From: Polydactylus sextarius
Taxonomy: Eukaryota; Chordata; Actinopteri; Polynemidae
Length of the DNA stretch: 64,000 bases
NCBI GenBank assembly: GCA_016801845.1
Contig: CM028922.1
Location: forward strand, 3,527,501 to 3,591,500
Reading direction: 5' to 3'
Shown: positions 1-9,395 of the stretch, one piece after another
Layout: every line of letters starts with the position of its first letter
How positions within the stretch are numbered: the first letter of the stretch is position 1
Made by a program: the position numbers and the translations under genes
Notes under the pieces: model-generated
The model's input: the letters and a program-made list of their open reading frames with translations, nothing else
Told to the model about the DNA's origin: nothing
Databases searched by the model: none

Positions 1-1310
1 GTACTTCTCTCTGCTTGTGTGTAGGTGTTTGGCAGTGAGGTCCTTGCATGATTCAGAGAAAACACAACACTTGCTCAAAAGTAAAACCTCTTTTTAAAAA
101 AAAAAAAACTATTGTCTGTGCTGTAAGAAAATGGGAAATACCTTGAAATGGCGGATTGTGTTTTTAATTAACCTTTTTTTTAATCTGACAATTGCAAGGG
201 TTACAGGATTACTGCATTGTATATATTATGGCTTCCAAGTTAGTAAAGCTTTGCTTTACCACGATGTCCAGTGACGCATTCTCCCCAGAATTGCGTCAAA
301 CAGGGATTTCAGAAGTTTCACTATTCTATGTCTAATTAATTAGCAGCGGTTTTGACCTCTGTAAGCTTTTTTCATTTCTCTTTTGTCTTAGTCATTCTCC
401 TCTTTCTGTTCGACCATATAGGCATCTGTGTCCAGGGGCAAGTGGCAGAAGTTGCTTCAACCTAATTGTCTTTCTCTACTCGTACTGTCCTCAAATGACT
501 TTCTCTCTGTCTCACTCTCCCCTCCCTCCCTCCCTCCCTCCGTTGCTTCTCTCTAGCTCTGCCCAGTCTCTGTCTCCGTCTGTAACTGTAGCCTGTGTTT
601 TTCTCTCCCTCCCACTCCCTGCGACGTATAGATACTGCATTGATCAGACACACGCGCGCAGACACATGCACACACACACACGCACACACTGAGCCTCCCA
701 CTCCTTTCATCATTGATTCGCTGTGCTCTGCTCTGCTCTGCTCTCTCTTTCTCTCTCCCCCCATTCTCTTTCTCTCTCTCCCTCCCTCTCTCTCTACAGC
801 GGCACTTGTTGAATTCAGTCCTTGGAGAATAGAGAGAGGGGAGAGAAACAGAGAGAGATAATGACAGGGAGGCAGAGGGAGGCTTTGAGACAGCGCTAGA
901 GCAGACAGTGAGCAGAGAGAATGGGGCTTTGGAGGATATAGAGATAGAAGACAGGGCCGGGGAAGACATACAGAGAAAAGTCAGTCAGACAGCAGTGAGA
1001 ATCATTTTTGAAACATTTTTGAAGTGGGAATGACACTTTAAGTGAAAGAGAGTCAACCAGACGGGAGTACATCAGAGTGCTCTCCTTCCATCTCTAACTA
1101 CCCCTCTTCTGTCCTGGTCCTGGCTGCTGCTGCTGCTGCTGCTGGTGTGTCTGTGTGTGTCAAGGCTCCAGTGGTGTGTCTTAACTAGAAGACTGGCTCA
1201 CACAGGTCAGAGCTGTCTGGGATAACACTGAGCGCTTTTTTTCTTGTGCATTTGTGCATGTGTGCGCGTGAGTCTGTTAGCAGGAAAAAGTAGCGCGCTG
1301 GTTACTCCAG
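1..1310 (+). other. nacc2: nacc2 5' flank and probable 5' UTR exon
   Basis: No protein-coding exon is visible here. The stretch ends in a strong donor (CCAG|GTGAGT, cut between 1310 and 1311), and the next convincing acceptor on this strand is at 2395-2396, just before the nacc2 start codon. A non-coding first exon ending at 1310 is therefore the simplest reading. Its start cannot be placed. The part after about 800 is purine-rich (GAGA runs) and holds a short CTG repeat at about 1119-1145. The short open frames across 460-970 are low-complexity Ser/Leu or Arg/Glu translations of the CT/GA tract and are not credible proteins. Confidence 0.4.
495..800. repeat. polypyrimidine (CT)-rich tract
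   Basis: The plus strand is almost continuously C and T (CTCT, CCCT and CTGCT runs), interrupted by a CA-rich patch at 648-690. It switches to a purine-rich GAGA stretch at about 825-1000. This is a strand-asymmetric simple-sequence block just upstream of the presumed nacc2 first exon. Confidence 0.7.
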
Positions 1311-1461
1311 GTGAGTGCTCGCATTGCCAGAGTACACAGTAATTTCCCTGTGCAGCCTGCACTGTATGTGTTTATGCATGCACACTTTTATGTAAGACGA
1401 AGTGCATGTCTGTGTGTATGGAGTGCATGAAGTTGGAGAGAGCGAGAGGGAGAAAGAGCGA

Positions 1462-1462
<1 letters not shown>

Positions 1463-1516
<54 letters not shown>
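1463..1516. repeat. (TG)n/(GA)n compound microsatellite
   Basis: About 18 TG units (1463-1498) run directly into about 9 GA units, in the presumed first intron of nacc2. The open frames through it encode only VCVCVC or HTHTHT and are artefacts. Confidence 0.95.
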
Positions 1517-2466
1517 GCGGTGACATTTTTTTTTCAGTTTGTATTCCTGGAAACTGTTCTGCAGCATTGCTCAATAATGAAACTAGTGCGTATATGTATG
1601 TGTGTGTGGGGGTTGGTGGGGAGAAAAAAAAAAAAACAATGACACAAGGTTCAGGGAAGGAAAGAAGGTGCAAATATGCCTGGAGAATGTTATCGAGAGG
1701 GAGCGAGGGGAACTGTGAAAGTTAATATCAGATTGTGTGTCGCACTGTTTTGCTTTCTAGCCAGAGTTTAGAAAGAGGACAGATGCTGACAAAGGTATAG
1801 AGTTAGCGAAATCAGGGAGAAACTTAAAAGTACAGCTTAAAAAAGTGCAAAAAAGTTGTTGTCATAGCTGACTTACAGGTCATCTGGGTCTGCAGGAGGA
1901 TAGTTGTTGGTGTATTAAGTGAAGTACAAGGGATGAGTCCTGGAAAGGTTCCTGGAATTTAAATCATGTAAAACAACATAGCCCAGAGGTATTTCACAAC
2001 ATTCTCATGTACAGTAGGCACGGTATTGTGTTAAGTTCTTTTTTTTGTTTGTTTTTTTTTTTTTTTTTTTTATTCTTGTGGACTGACTTGACTCCTCCTT
2101 TCTCTCTTTTGCCTCTACTCTCTCACCCACCATCTCCGCATACATATCCATCTCTTTTTCACACACCTCTCACTTCATCCTCAACTGTGTTCATTTTCTC
2201 ACTTCATCTCAACTCTATTTTCATTCTTGCTCTTTGCTTCTTTTTAAGATTCTCTCATTTTTCCCTTTCTCGCCTCTCTGCCTCCCTCTGGCATTTCTTT
2301 TCATCTTTCACACATTTTGTGTTCACTCCTTCTTTATCGCTGGATTCCTCTTCTCCAAACGTGTTCTCCATGTCGTCCTCTTTTTTTTTCTTACAGATGC
2401 CTCTCTCAGCGGCGAAGTCTGCAGTGAATATCTGAAACCCCATCTTCCTCTTCCTCTGCGGCCAAC

Positions 2467-3850
2467 ATGTCCCAGCTGCTCCATGTGGAGATCCCGAACT
2501 TTGGAGCCACAGTTCTGGGCTCCCTTAATGAGCAGCGCCTGCTGGGACACTACTGCGATGTATCCATCCTGGTCAAAGGTTAGTTGGCATGAAATCTGGA
2601 AATTTTATATAATTTACAAAACTTTAAAACTACTAGAATCTTCAAATGATAATATCAGCCACTCTGTCAAACCTGTGTGTATGTGTGGGTGTCATTGTGG
2701 CACAATGTCCTGGGGACTTCTAGTGTAGAGGGAGCTACCACAGATGTGGTTTTGAGCACTTTAGCAGGTGTTGATTTGTCTGTCTGGTCTGTATCTGTCT
2801 GTTGGTCTGTGAACCGACTTTGTTACCACGACAGCATTACAGCTGAATGAAACTTTACAGGTGTGTTGTTGAGATCAGAATGATTTTGAAGATGGGTGTG
2901 GTCCAGCCCTATAGCCGCTGAGTACTTGTGAAATTATTTAATAACCTCTCAGTACTCACGGGATTGAATATCGACATGTTGATGGACATGGCAGTTTGTG
3001 TGATCCTATCATTAGATGGTCTTTGCTTCATCAATATTCTCAGCTTCTTTTTCTGTTCTCTGTTATTTCTATCAACCAGGTCAGGCATTCAAAGCCCACC
3101 GGGCCGTTTTGGCTGCTAGCAGTCTCTACTTTCGTGACCTCTTCAGCAGCTCCACCAAGACCCAGTTTGAGTTGCCCTCCTCAGTCACACCTGCTTGCTT
3201 TGAGCAGATCCTCACTTTCTGCTATACAGGGAAGCTAACAATGGCAGCTAGCGAACAGCTGGTGGTCATGTACACAGCTGGCTACCTCCAAATTCAGCAT
3301 ATAGTTGAAAGAGGCATGGACCTGATGTTCAAAGCCAATTCACCTCACTGTGACTCGCAAACAGCAGGGTCTTTAGAGGAAACAGGATCCGAACCACAGA
3401 GTCCTTCTAATAATGGTAACGGCCTCGCAGCGGCTGCCCTTTTGGGAGCAACGGGCTGGTCTCCATCCCTACTCTTGCCGCAGCGTAAGATTAAACTAGA
3501 AGGGGGCGATCCGACACCCCTGACAATACCTTCAACGCAGAGCAAGATTTCATCTTCGGAGTTAGGGAGTCGGCTGGCGAGGGCCAGTTCATTGTTCTAC
3601 ACGACGGCCGGAGGAACCCCAATCCCTGGTTTACCTCCTTACCACCTTCAACTAGCTGGTGGAGGTGGAGCAGGAGGAGGAGGAGGAGCAGGAGTTGAAA
3701 GGTCCAGTCCTGGAGCATCCAGCCTGCCCACCACTGACAGTCCTACATCCTACCAAAATGAGGATGAAGAGTTTGAAGAAGAGCCATACGATGGGATTAC
3801 AGAAGATGCCTACAGTCATCTGTACGGACGCTCGGCTAACCCCTATGGGA
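2467..3850 (+). CDS. nacc2: nacc2 coding exons 1-2: BTB domain and variable middle region
   Basis: Exon 1 (2467-2578) and exon 2 (3080-3850) are joined within a Gly codon (AAAG|GT), giving [16 protein letters not shown] across the junction, which confirms the splice. Exon 2 completes the BTB fold ([23 protein letters not shown]) and the conserved SPHCDSQTA segment. It then enters a fast-evolving Ser/Pro/Gly region ending in the conserved [19 protein letters not shown] and an acidic patch. The donor is GGGA|GTGAGT at 3850/3851. Confidence 0.95.
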
Positions 3851-6800
3851 GTGAGTATCATATATACATATATATATGTATATTAGATTGATGCTTTTGA
3901 TGTGTTGCAATGCTTATTTGTATTTCAAACACCAAAGGCAGATTAATCTACTCACAGCTGAATATTTTTCAGCATCAGAAACTACTCAAAATGTGTCAAA
4001 AACTAATAGAACATTTTTACCTTACAACAAACTCAAGAATATTTTGTTCCACCACACTAACTTTCATAGCATTTACTTCTTAACTGTGGTAAATTAAAGT
4101 TGTTTCAAGGAAAAATAGAACAAATTAACAAATGCTAACAAAACAATCTCAGTGACAGTCCTGCATCAGTTTTATCCTTCTACTTGTGTAAAGGTCTGAA
4201 GTGCTTTACTTTCTGTGTTGCCCTTGGCTCAGATGGACAAAATTTATTTGATATCAGACCGATCTAAAAGTAAAACTCGGCATGACTTGCAGAAATATGT
4301 AACCATAAATGTAGGGGTTGTGTTACTCCTTGTCCAGACTTGTTACATAGTGGGTAAAAAAAAGATGCACGTTCGTTTTATCCTAGCTACATTATTTAAT
4401 CTTTCATAAATCATGTATCCTGCGCATCTTGGAAAAGCAGGATGTTGTGCCTCCAGTGTGTGTGGGTTCTCTCAGCATAAAGATAGCTTTATGGAGTTAT
4501 GATCGAGTGCATCGTGACCAACAACACACTCCTTATCACAGTTACAACAGCTGGTGTGTGCTGCTTTTTGTTAAATATGTATTTTTTTTCTTTTCTATCA
4601 CACTTTCATACGGATGTTTGCCTACACATGCAGGCAGAGATGCTACATTCTGACACAAAACTCAATTTCACATGTGTTCACACATGCACACACACAAACA
4701 TACTTTCCATCCTTCTTCACATCCTGAAGCTCAAAGGCATCACACAGGTTTGTCAAATTCTAGAGTTTCAGATATTTATGAAATCCACTCTATCTGCAAT
4801 CAGTCAGAGCACCCCAGGGTGACATTGTGGGATATTTGAGAACCATTCACATCTTTCCACTGTGTGTGTGTGAGTGCTCAGTAGGTGTGTGCATGTGCAT
4901 ACACTCACAAGTCATCTCGGAGGTTAGGGAAACAATTTTGTGAGTAAGAACCCAACACCCAGCTTTGGATCTGTCCCCTTCCAAAACTCAAGTTGCTGAT
5001 GCAGCATCATGACTTATCTGGGATACATCTGCAATGCTCTAAAACATTTATGAAACACAACAAACTTGTATGAGATTACACCAACCTGCTTTACTAATTA
5101 AATGTTGCAGTTTCCCTCTGCATAGGCGACGCAGTGGGTATAGATGACAGCATAACTTTGTTTTTGTAGTTTACAGTCTGATTAATGGATGCATGCCTGC
5201 GCATTTATCTGTTCTTGTTTTGCTGTGTAACACAAAACCCGCTTTGGTTTTTTCGAATCCTGTCTGAACTCTTTTTCTGTTCTTTCTTGCTTTCATCAGT
5301 CCAGGACAAGCCAGAGATGGCAGCGGTGCCCTTGGCCTTGGAGAACCGCAATTGTGTGCTGATCCGCCGGGACATGGTGGCGCTGCCTGCAAGCCTCATC
5401 AGCCAGATAGGCTACCGCTGCCACCCTAAGCTCTACACGGAGGGGGACCCCGGGGAGAAGCTGGAATTGGTAGCTGGTAGGCGTGCTCATACCTCCACAC
5501 TATGTCCACATTTTTATAATTTAAAACTCCTTAACTGACCTGATTAAATTTAAGTTAAATTTTAGAAAATAAATTCCATCAGTATGAAATAGAACATTTT
5601 AAGCCGCCATCCAATCAAAGTCAGTAACCAGGCAAAGGCGCCTTTTACTGGGGACGTAATCCACAACGGAGCAATATCCCAAACATCCATTTATATCTAA
5701 GAAATGTGGGTATTTAACCGGTATTTTACCCAGGAGTCTGCAGTCAGATGAATAAATCTACCTTTTAATAAAAAAAAAAAAGTAAATCATGTGATTAGAA
5801 TATTTTAGTTAAATTGCATTTTGACATAAATAACATGTAGTTAAATTATCCACATTTAAAAGCCCCTTCGCCAAAGCAGAGTTTTACCGTGTTAAAGCTA
5901 GGTCAGGAGGAGGGTCAGATGACGTGATATGAGTCATTCAGATCGACCGCCAGAGCAGGTTTGACCCACGTCACGAGTCAGTGTGAAAGCTGTAAAACAA
6001 AGATGCGCACAGAGTTCCTCTGCAGAGATTGAAGACTGTGACAGAAGGACAACCATCTCTGCAGTAGCTATCAATCAGGCCTTTATGGTAGAGTGACTAG
6101 ACAGAAGTCACTTTGGAGTAAAAAGCATATGACAGCCAGGAGTTTGCCAAATGGCCCTTAGAGGGCTCCCAGAGTATGAGGCAGAAGGTTTTGGTATGAT
6201 GAGACAAAATTGAACTCCCCGGTCTAACTGCCAGATTTTGCTCTTGGCTGTCAAGACCAGAGCATTTCAAAGAGTGGAGGCACTGCTCAACATGTAGATA
6301 ATATAATTCACTCAATGAAGCATAGCAAAAAAAAAAAAAAAAGAAAAGTTGAATCAATTTGATACTGAATCTTTTCAGACAAAAGAATGGAGTCTGAATA
6401 CTTCCCTGTCTATGTCATAGGCAGACACAGAGATATATGCACATGGAAGCATAATGTTCAGGGACAAGACATCAAAAAGTTACCACACGGTCAGATTCAA
6501 TCACATTGTGAAATAACTGAATTAAAAACAGAATAGAAATGTGTAATTCAGCCGTGTAGACTGCATCTGCAAGACGCAGAATACAATACATGAATGTGAA
6601 AGAGATGGTATTATAAAGAAAGCAAAGTCAGGTAATTTAATAGTGTTCTGCTTTTATAGCCTTCAACTTCGATTCTTTTCCCAATTTCTGATTCCACTTT
6701 GGACAGCTGAAGCTTTGTTTAATTCCATTAAAGGTCTCCTTGAACATGAATTTCAAATGTAGCAGACGACTAAAAAGTGATGTGGTAATTGGGGGCGAGA

Positions 6801-7922
6801 GAGAAAGGACAAATCTCTACACTGTAATATGAGCAGTTTTCTCAGTATATCTTCTTTTGTCTAACCATCCAGGTACACAGGTGTTCATGACTCGAGGCCA
6901 GCTGATGAATTGTCATTTATGTGCCGGTATCAAACACAAAGTCTTGCTCCGCCGTCTGCTAGCCACGTTCTTTGATAGGTGGGTACAACGACATGCACAA
7001 CTAATGAGAACAGTTTGTTTTGGTCCTGAAGGACCTGATGTACAATCTGAGTTCTGTGTGTTGTCTCAAACCAACTTTCACTTTTTGTGGCCATGTTGTG
7101 CAATGCAGGTAGTTATGTGTGTTCCTATGTTTGCCTATTGCATGTGCCTGAAGCTGACTGTGCCCCCTGGTGTTGACTCTCTATCCTTGCAGAAACACTT
7201 TGGCCAATAGCTGTGGGACAGGCATCCGTTCATCTACTAGTGACCCCAGTAGGAAACCCCTCGACAGCAGGGTACTCAATGCTGTAAAACGTACGTTCAT
7301 TGTCCAGATCTTATAATAATTTGTGTGACATAATTCCCAAAAGAGCACAGTTCTTGCTACATGGAGTTTGCTGTTTTCTTTCTTTTACAGTCTACTGTCA
7401 GAATTTCAACCCTAACTTCAAGGAGAGTGAAATGAATGTGATTGCCGCCGACATGTGCACAAATGCGAGGCGCGTCCGCAAGCGATGGTTGCCCAAGATC
7501 AAGTCCATGCTGCCTGAAGGCATGGACGTGTACCGTGCAGGAATGGGCATAGGTGCTGCTGTGGGTCTGGGCCTGGCACTGGGTGCCCCTCAACCAGGGG
7601 TCCCCCTCCCTTCGAACCTGACTTCAAGACCCTAGAGCAAAGGTTGTATCCAGAGCGTAAAGACCCTCTCAGGACTCACCCACCGCTGACAGAGGGCAGT
7701 CCCGGGTCCGGGGCAGCTGGAGCAGAGGCCGAGGGCGAAGGTGAAGCAGTCGTCCAAGAGGAACAGGAGGAAGAAGAGGATGAAGCTGCGTTAGAAGGCG
7801 TAGATGGATCACTGGCAGCACCTACTTTGATCCCAGGGGCTGAGGCAGGCAACTGTGGTGACACGCCACCTGAGCAGGAAGTGGAAAATTTTGGACAAGG
7901 TCTGAGAGTGAATGGACAGTGA
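2467..7922 (+). CDS. nacc2: NACC2-like BTB/BEN domain transcriptional repressor (six coding exons, frameshift near the 3' end)
   Basis: Nuclear BTB-BEN protein, orthologue of vertebrate NACC2 (nucleus accumbens-associated 2). The family represses transcription by recruiting co-repressors through the BTB domain and binding DNA through BEN. Coding exons by phase-matched splice sites: 2467-2578, 3080-3850, 5300-5476, 6873-6978, 7193-7290 and 7391 onward. The start ATG at 2467 follows an acceptor at 2396 and gives [13 protein letters not shown], the family N-terminus. Features in order: BTB domain about residues 20-120 ([29 protein letters not shown]); a possible SUMO motif IKLE at 175-178; a Gly/Ala run about 229-241; an acidic stretch; BEN domain about 350-460 ([28 protein letters not shown]). 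The literal frame stops at 7635 (502 residues). A second frame with the family's C-terminal character runs to 7922, for about 598 residues in all against about 587 recalled for human NACC2. NACC1 is the alternative, but the detailed wording fits NACC2 better. Confidence 0.92.
5300..7290 (+). CDS. nacc2: nacc2 coding exons 3-5: linker and first part of the BEN domain
   Basis: Exons 5300-5476, 6873-6978 and 7193-7290 splice in phases 1, 1 and 2. They encode the block from [19 protein letters not shown] through [49 protein letters not shown] and [20 protein letters not shown]. These are near-identical to the recalled vertebrate NACC2 wording, which fixes every junction. The intron at 5477-6872 holds a Tc1 transposon remnant. 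Confidence 0.95.
6010..6425 (+). mobile_element. Tc1/mariner-like transposon remnant (internally deleted)
   Basis: Degraded transposase-coding DNA in nacc2 intron 3. Stretches such as GAAGGACAACCATCTCTGCAG (about 6043), CAATCAGGCCTTTATGGTAG (about 6072) and GATGAGACAAAATTGAAC (about 6198) match, with scattered changes, the middle of a common fish Tc1-like transposase gene around its second catalytic aspartate (DETKIEL). After an A-run at about 6328 the sequence ends in GGAGTCTGAATACTTCC, resembling the 3' terminal region of such elements. Reading frames are broken and the 5' part and most of the 3' half are missing, so it cannot encode an enzyme. Confidence 0.8.
7391..7922 (+). CDS. nacc2: nacc2 last coding exon with apparent -1 frameshift
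   Basis: The acceptor TTTTACAG precedes 7391. The exon finishes BEN ([39 protein letters not shown]) and then a Gly/Ala-rich segment. In the literal frame the protein ends at 7635 after a short proline- and serine-containing tail. From about 7607 another frame reads [19 protein letters not shown], resembling the recalled human segment ending FEQRIYAERRGD. It continues through an acidic Glu-rich stretch to a TGA at 7920-7922. One extra base in the C-run at 7602-7606 would join the two frames. A sequencing or assembly error is most likely; a genuine truncating allele or a diverged end is possible. Confidence 0.75.
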
Positions 7923-8790
7923 CTGTCCTTTTGGGCTGCCTCTCACATTGTGAAATCTGTTTAACACCACATTTTCTTTTGCTTGCACCTCGTCCACCAC
8001 TCTTTTATTCTCCTCTGTGCTTCCTCAACAGGAATTATCAGCACAAAATGCCGCGCTCGTAGATCTTACTAACAGAAATTTGTCACAGACGCTTGCGCAC
8101 ACGTGTGCTCATGTACACACATACTTACCAATGGCGGAAGCAGACATGGGCATGGCATTCGCACTCCGAGAAAAATCGAAAAAAAGAGCAATTTCTCCTC
8201 CCCCTTTTTCTTCATATTGTCGGTATTTACTCAGTATTTCAGCACCTGCAGCAACATTACGAAGCCTTATAGCAGAACAAATGGCTATAGTGATTCATGA
8301 TTTCAGTGCAATACAAAAGCAACAGCTGCTTTGCTGGCAGTTTATGGAGTGTGGTATAATGTTTTGTAAAACGATTCCATTTTCTTGGAAAGCTGTATCT
8401 GAAAATAGCCCGTGTAACCTTGGGAAAAACCGATCATTGAAACACAGGCCTTTGAAAAAGCAACTTATTTTGCAGTGTTGAACCACTTTACATCATATTA
8501 CTGAATAATATGTGCGTGTGGGTATATTGCAAGGATCGCATTATAATTAAAGGTCGAGTTCTGTATGAGCACCATTAAACAAAACAATTTTTTAAATTCG
8601 CATTAAAAGAGTTTGTCATTTTCATAAAACAAATGACAAAAGGGTTTTTTTCTGGGAAAGCTCAAGACTTTTCCACAATTCAACAAATAATCTATCACAT
8701 GGAGTTGTTTTTCATGCATATCTGCCCGTGACACATTGGATTAAATTGTCAATGCGATGCCTGTGTCTGCCCCAGACAGCCCCTCCCGAA

Positions 8791-8793
<3 letters not shown>

Positions 8794-8830
<37 letters not shown>
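8794..8830. repeat. (CA)n microsatellite
   Basis: About 18 CA units, followed by a short TA stretch and a few more CA units, in the presumed nacc2 3' UTR. Confidence 0.95.
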
Positions 8831-8832
<2 letters not shown>

Positions 8833-9253
8833 TATATATATACACACACATGTGCGCACATAGCCCACATTATGATACTAGCCTTTAATATCTGCACCAA
8901 CGCATTGAAAATACACCATTCAAAACAAATGTAACAATGCTTTTTAACTTTGACAAATCCTTTTAAATTACAGCATTCTGTCTTGGAGATACAGAGAGAC
9001 ATGAACAAGAACATGCACTAAAATCCAAGCTTGCATGCATGAATACAAACAATGGATACAGAGAATTATTGAAAAACAACAACAAAGCCACAAACCTGCA
9101 TCTTAAAAATAAGAAAACCGCTATTGTTGCCTCAAGATATGCCATTAATGCGCAAAAGAACTTTTTTAAAAAATTTTTTTTAATTTCTCACTGGGACATT
9201 TCTCACAGACCTCAGTCTGACACATGTTGGAATTGACCTGGATGTGACCCAGG

Positions 9254-9278
9254 ATCGACTGTGTTCAACACAGTCGAT
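9254..9278. repeat. near-perfect 25-bp palindrome
   Basis: Arms ATCGACTGTGTT (9254-9265) and AACACAGTCGAT (9267-9278) are perfect reverse complements around a single C. In RNA the centre of the stem would have to open to form a loop; in DNA it could extrude as a cruciform. It lies in the presumed nacc2 3' UTR. Confidence 0.9.
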
Positions 9279-9322
9279 GCCGATTGGATTCTCTGTTTTG
9301 TTTTTTTGTTTTTTTTTATATG

Positions 9323-9328
<6 letters not shown>

Positions 9329-9394
<66 letters not shown>
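9329..9394. repeat. (TA)n microsatellite
   Basis: About 33 uninterrupted TA units, following TG units and a T-run. The open frame across it (IYIYIY) is an artefact. Confidence 0.95.

Positions 9395-9395
<1 letters not shown>

Noticed and set aside
462..969. Overlapping open frames in the CT/GA-rich region
   Set aside because: Translations are low-complexity Ser/Leu or Arg/Glu simple-sequence products with no family resemblance.
7191..7210. A nacc2 frame continuing from 6857 through the exon 4 donor
   Set aside because: The frame reads through the intron ([15 protein letters not shown]). Phase and family wording require splicing from 6978 to 7193.
8712..9014. Microsatellite-spanning frames on both strands
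   Set aside because: Driven by CA/TG repeats (HTHTHT, VCVCVC).
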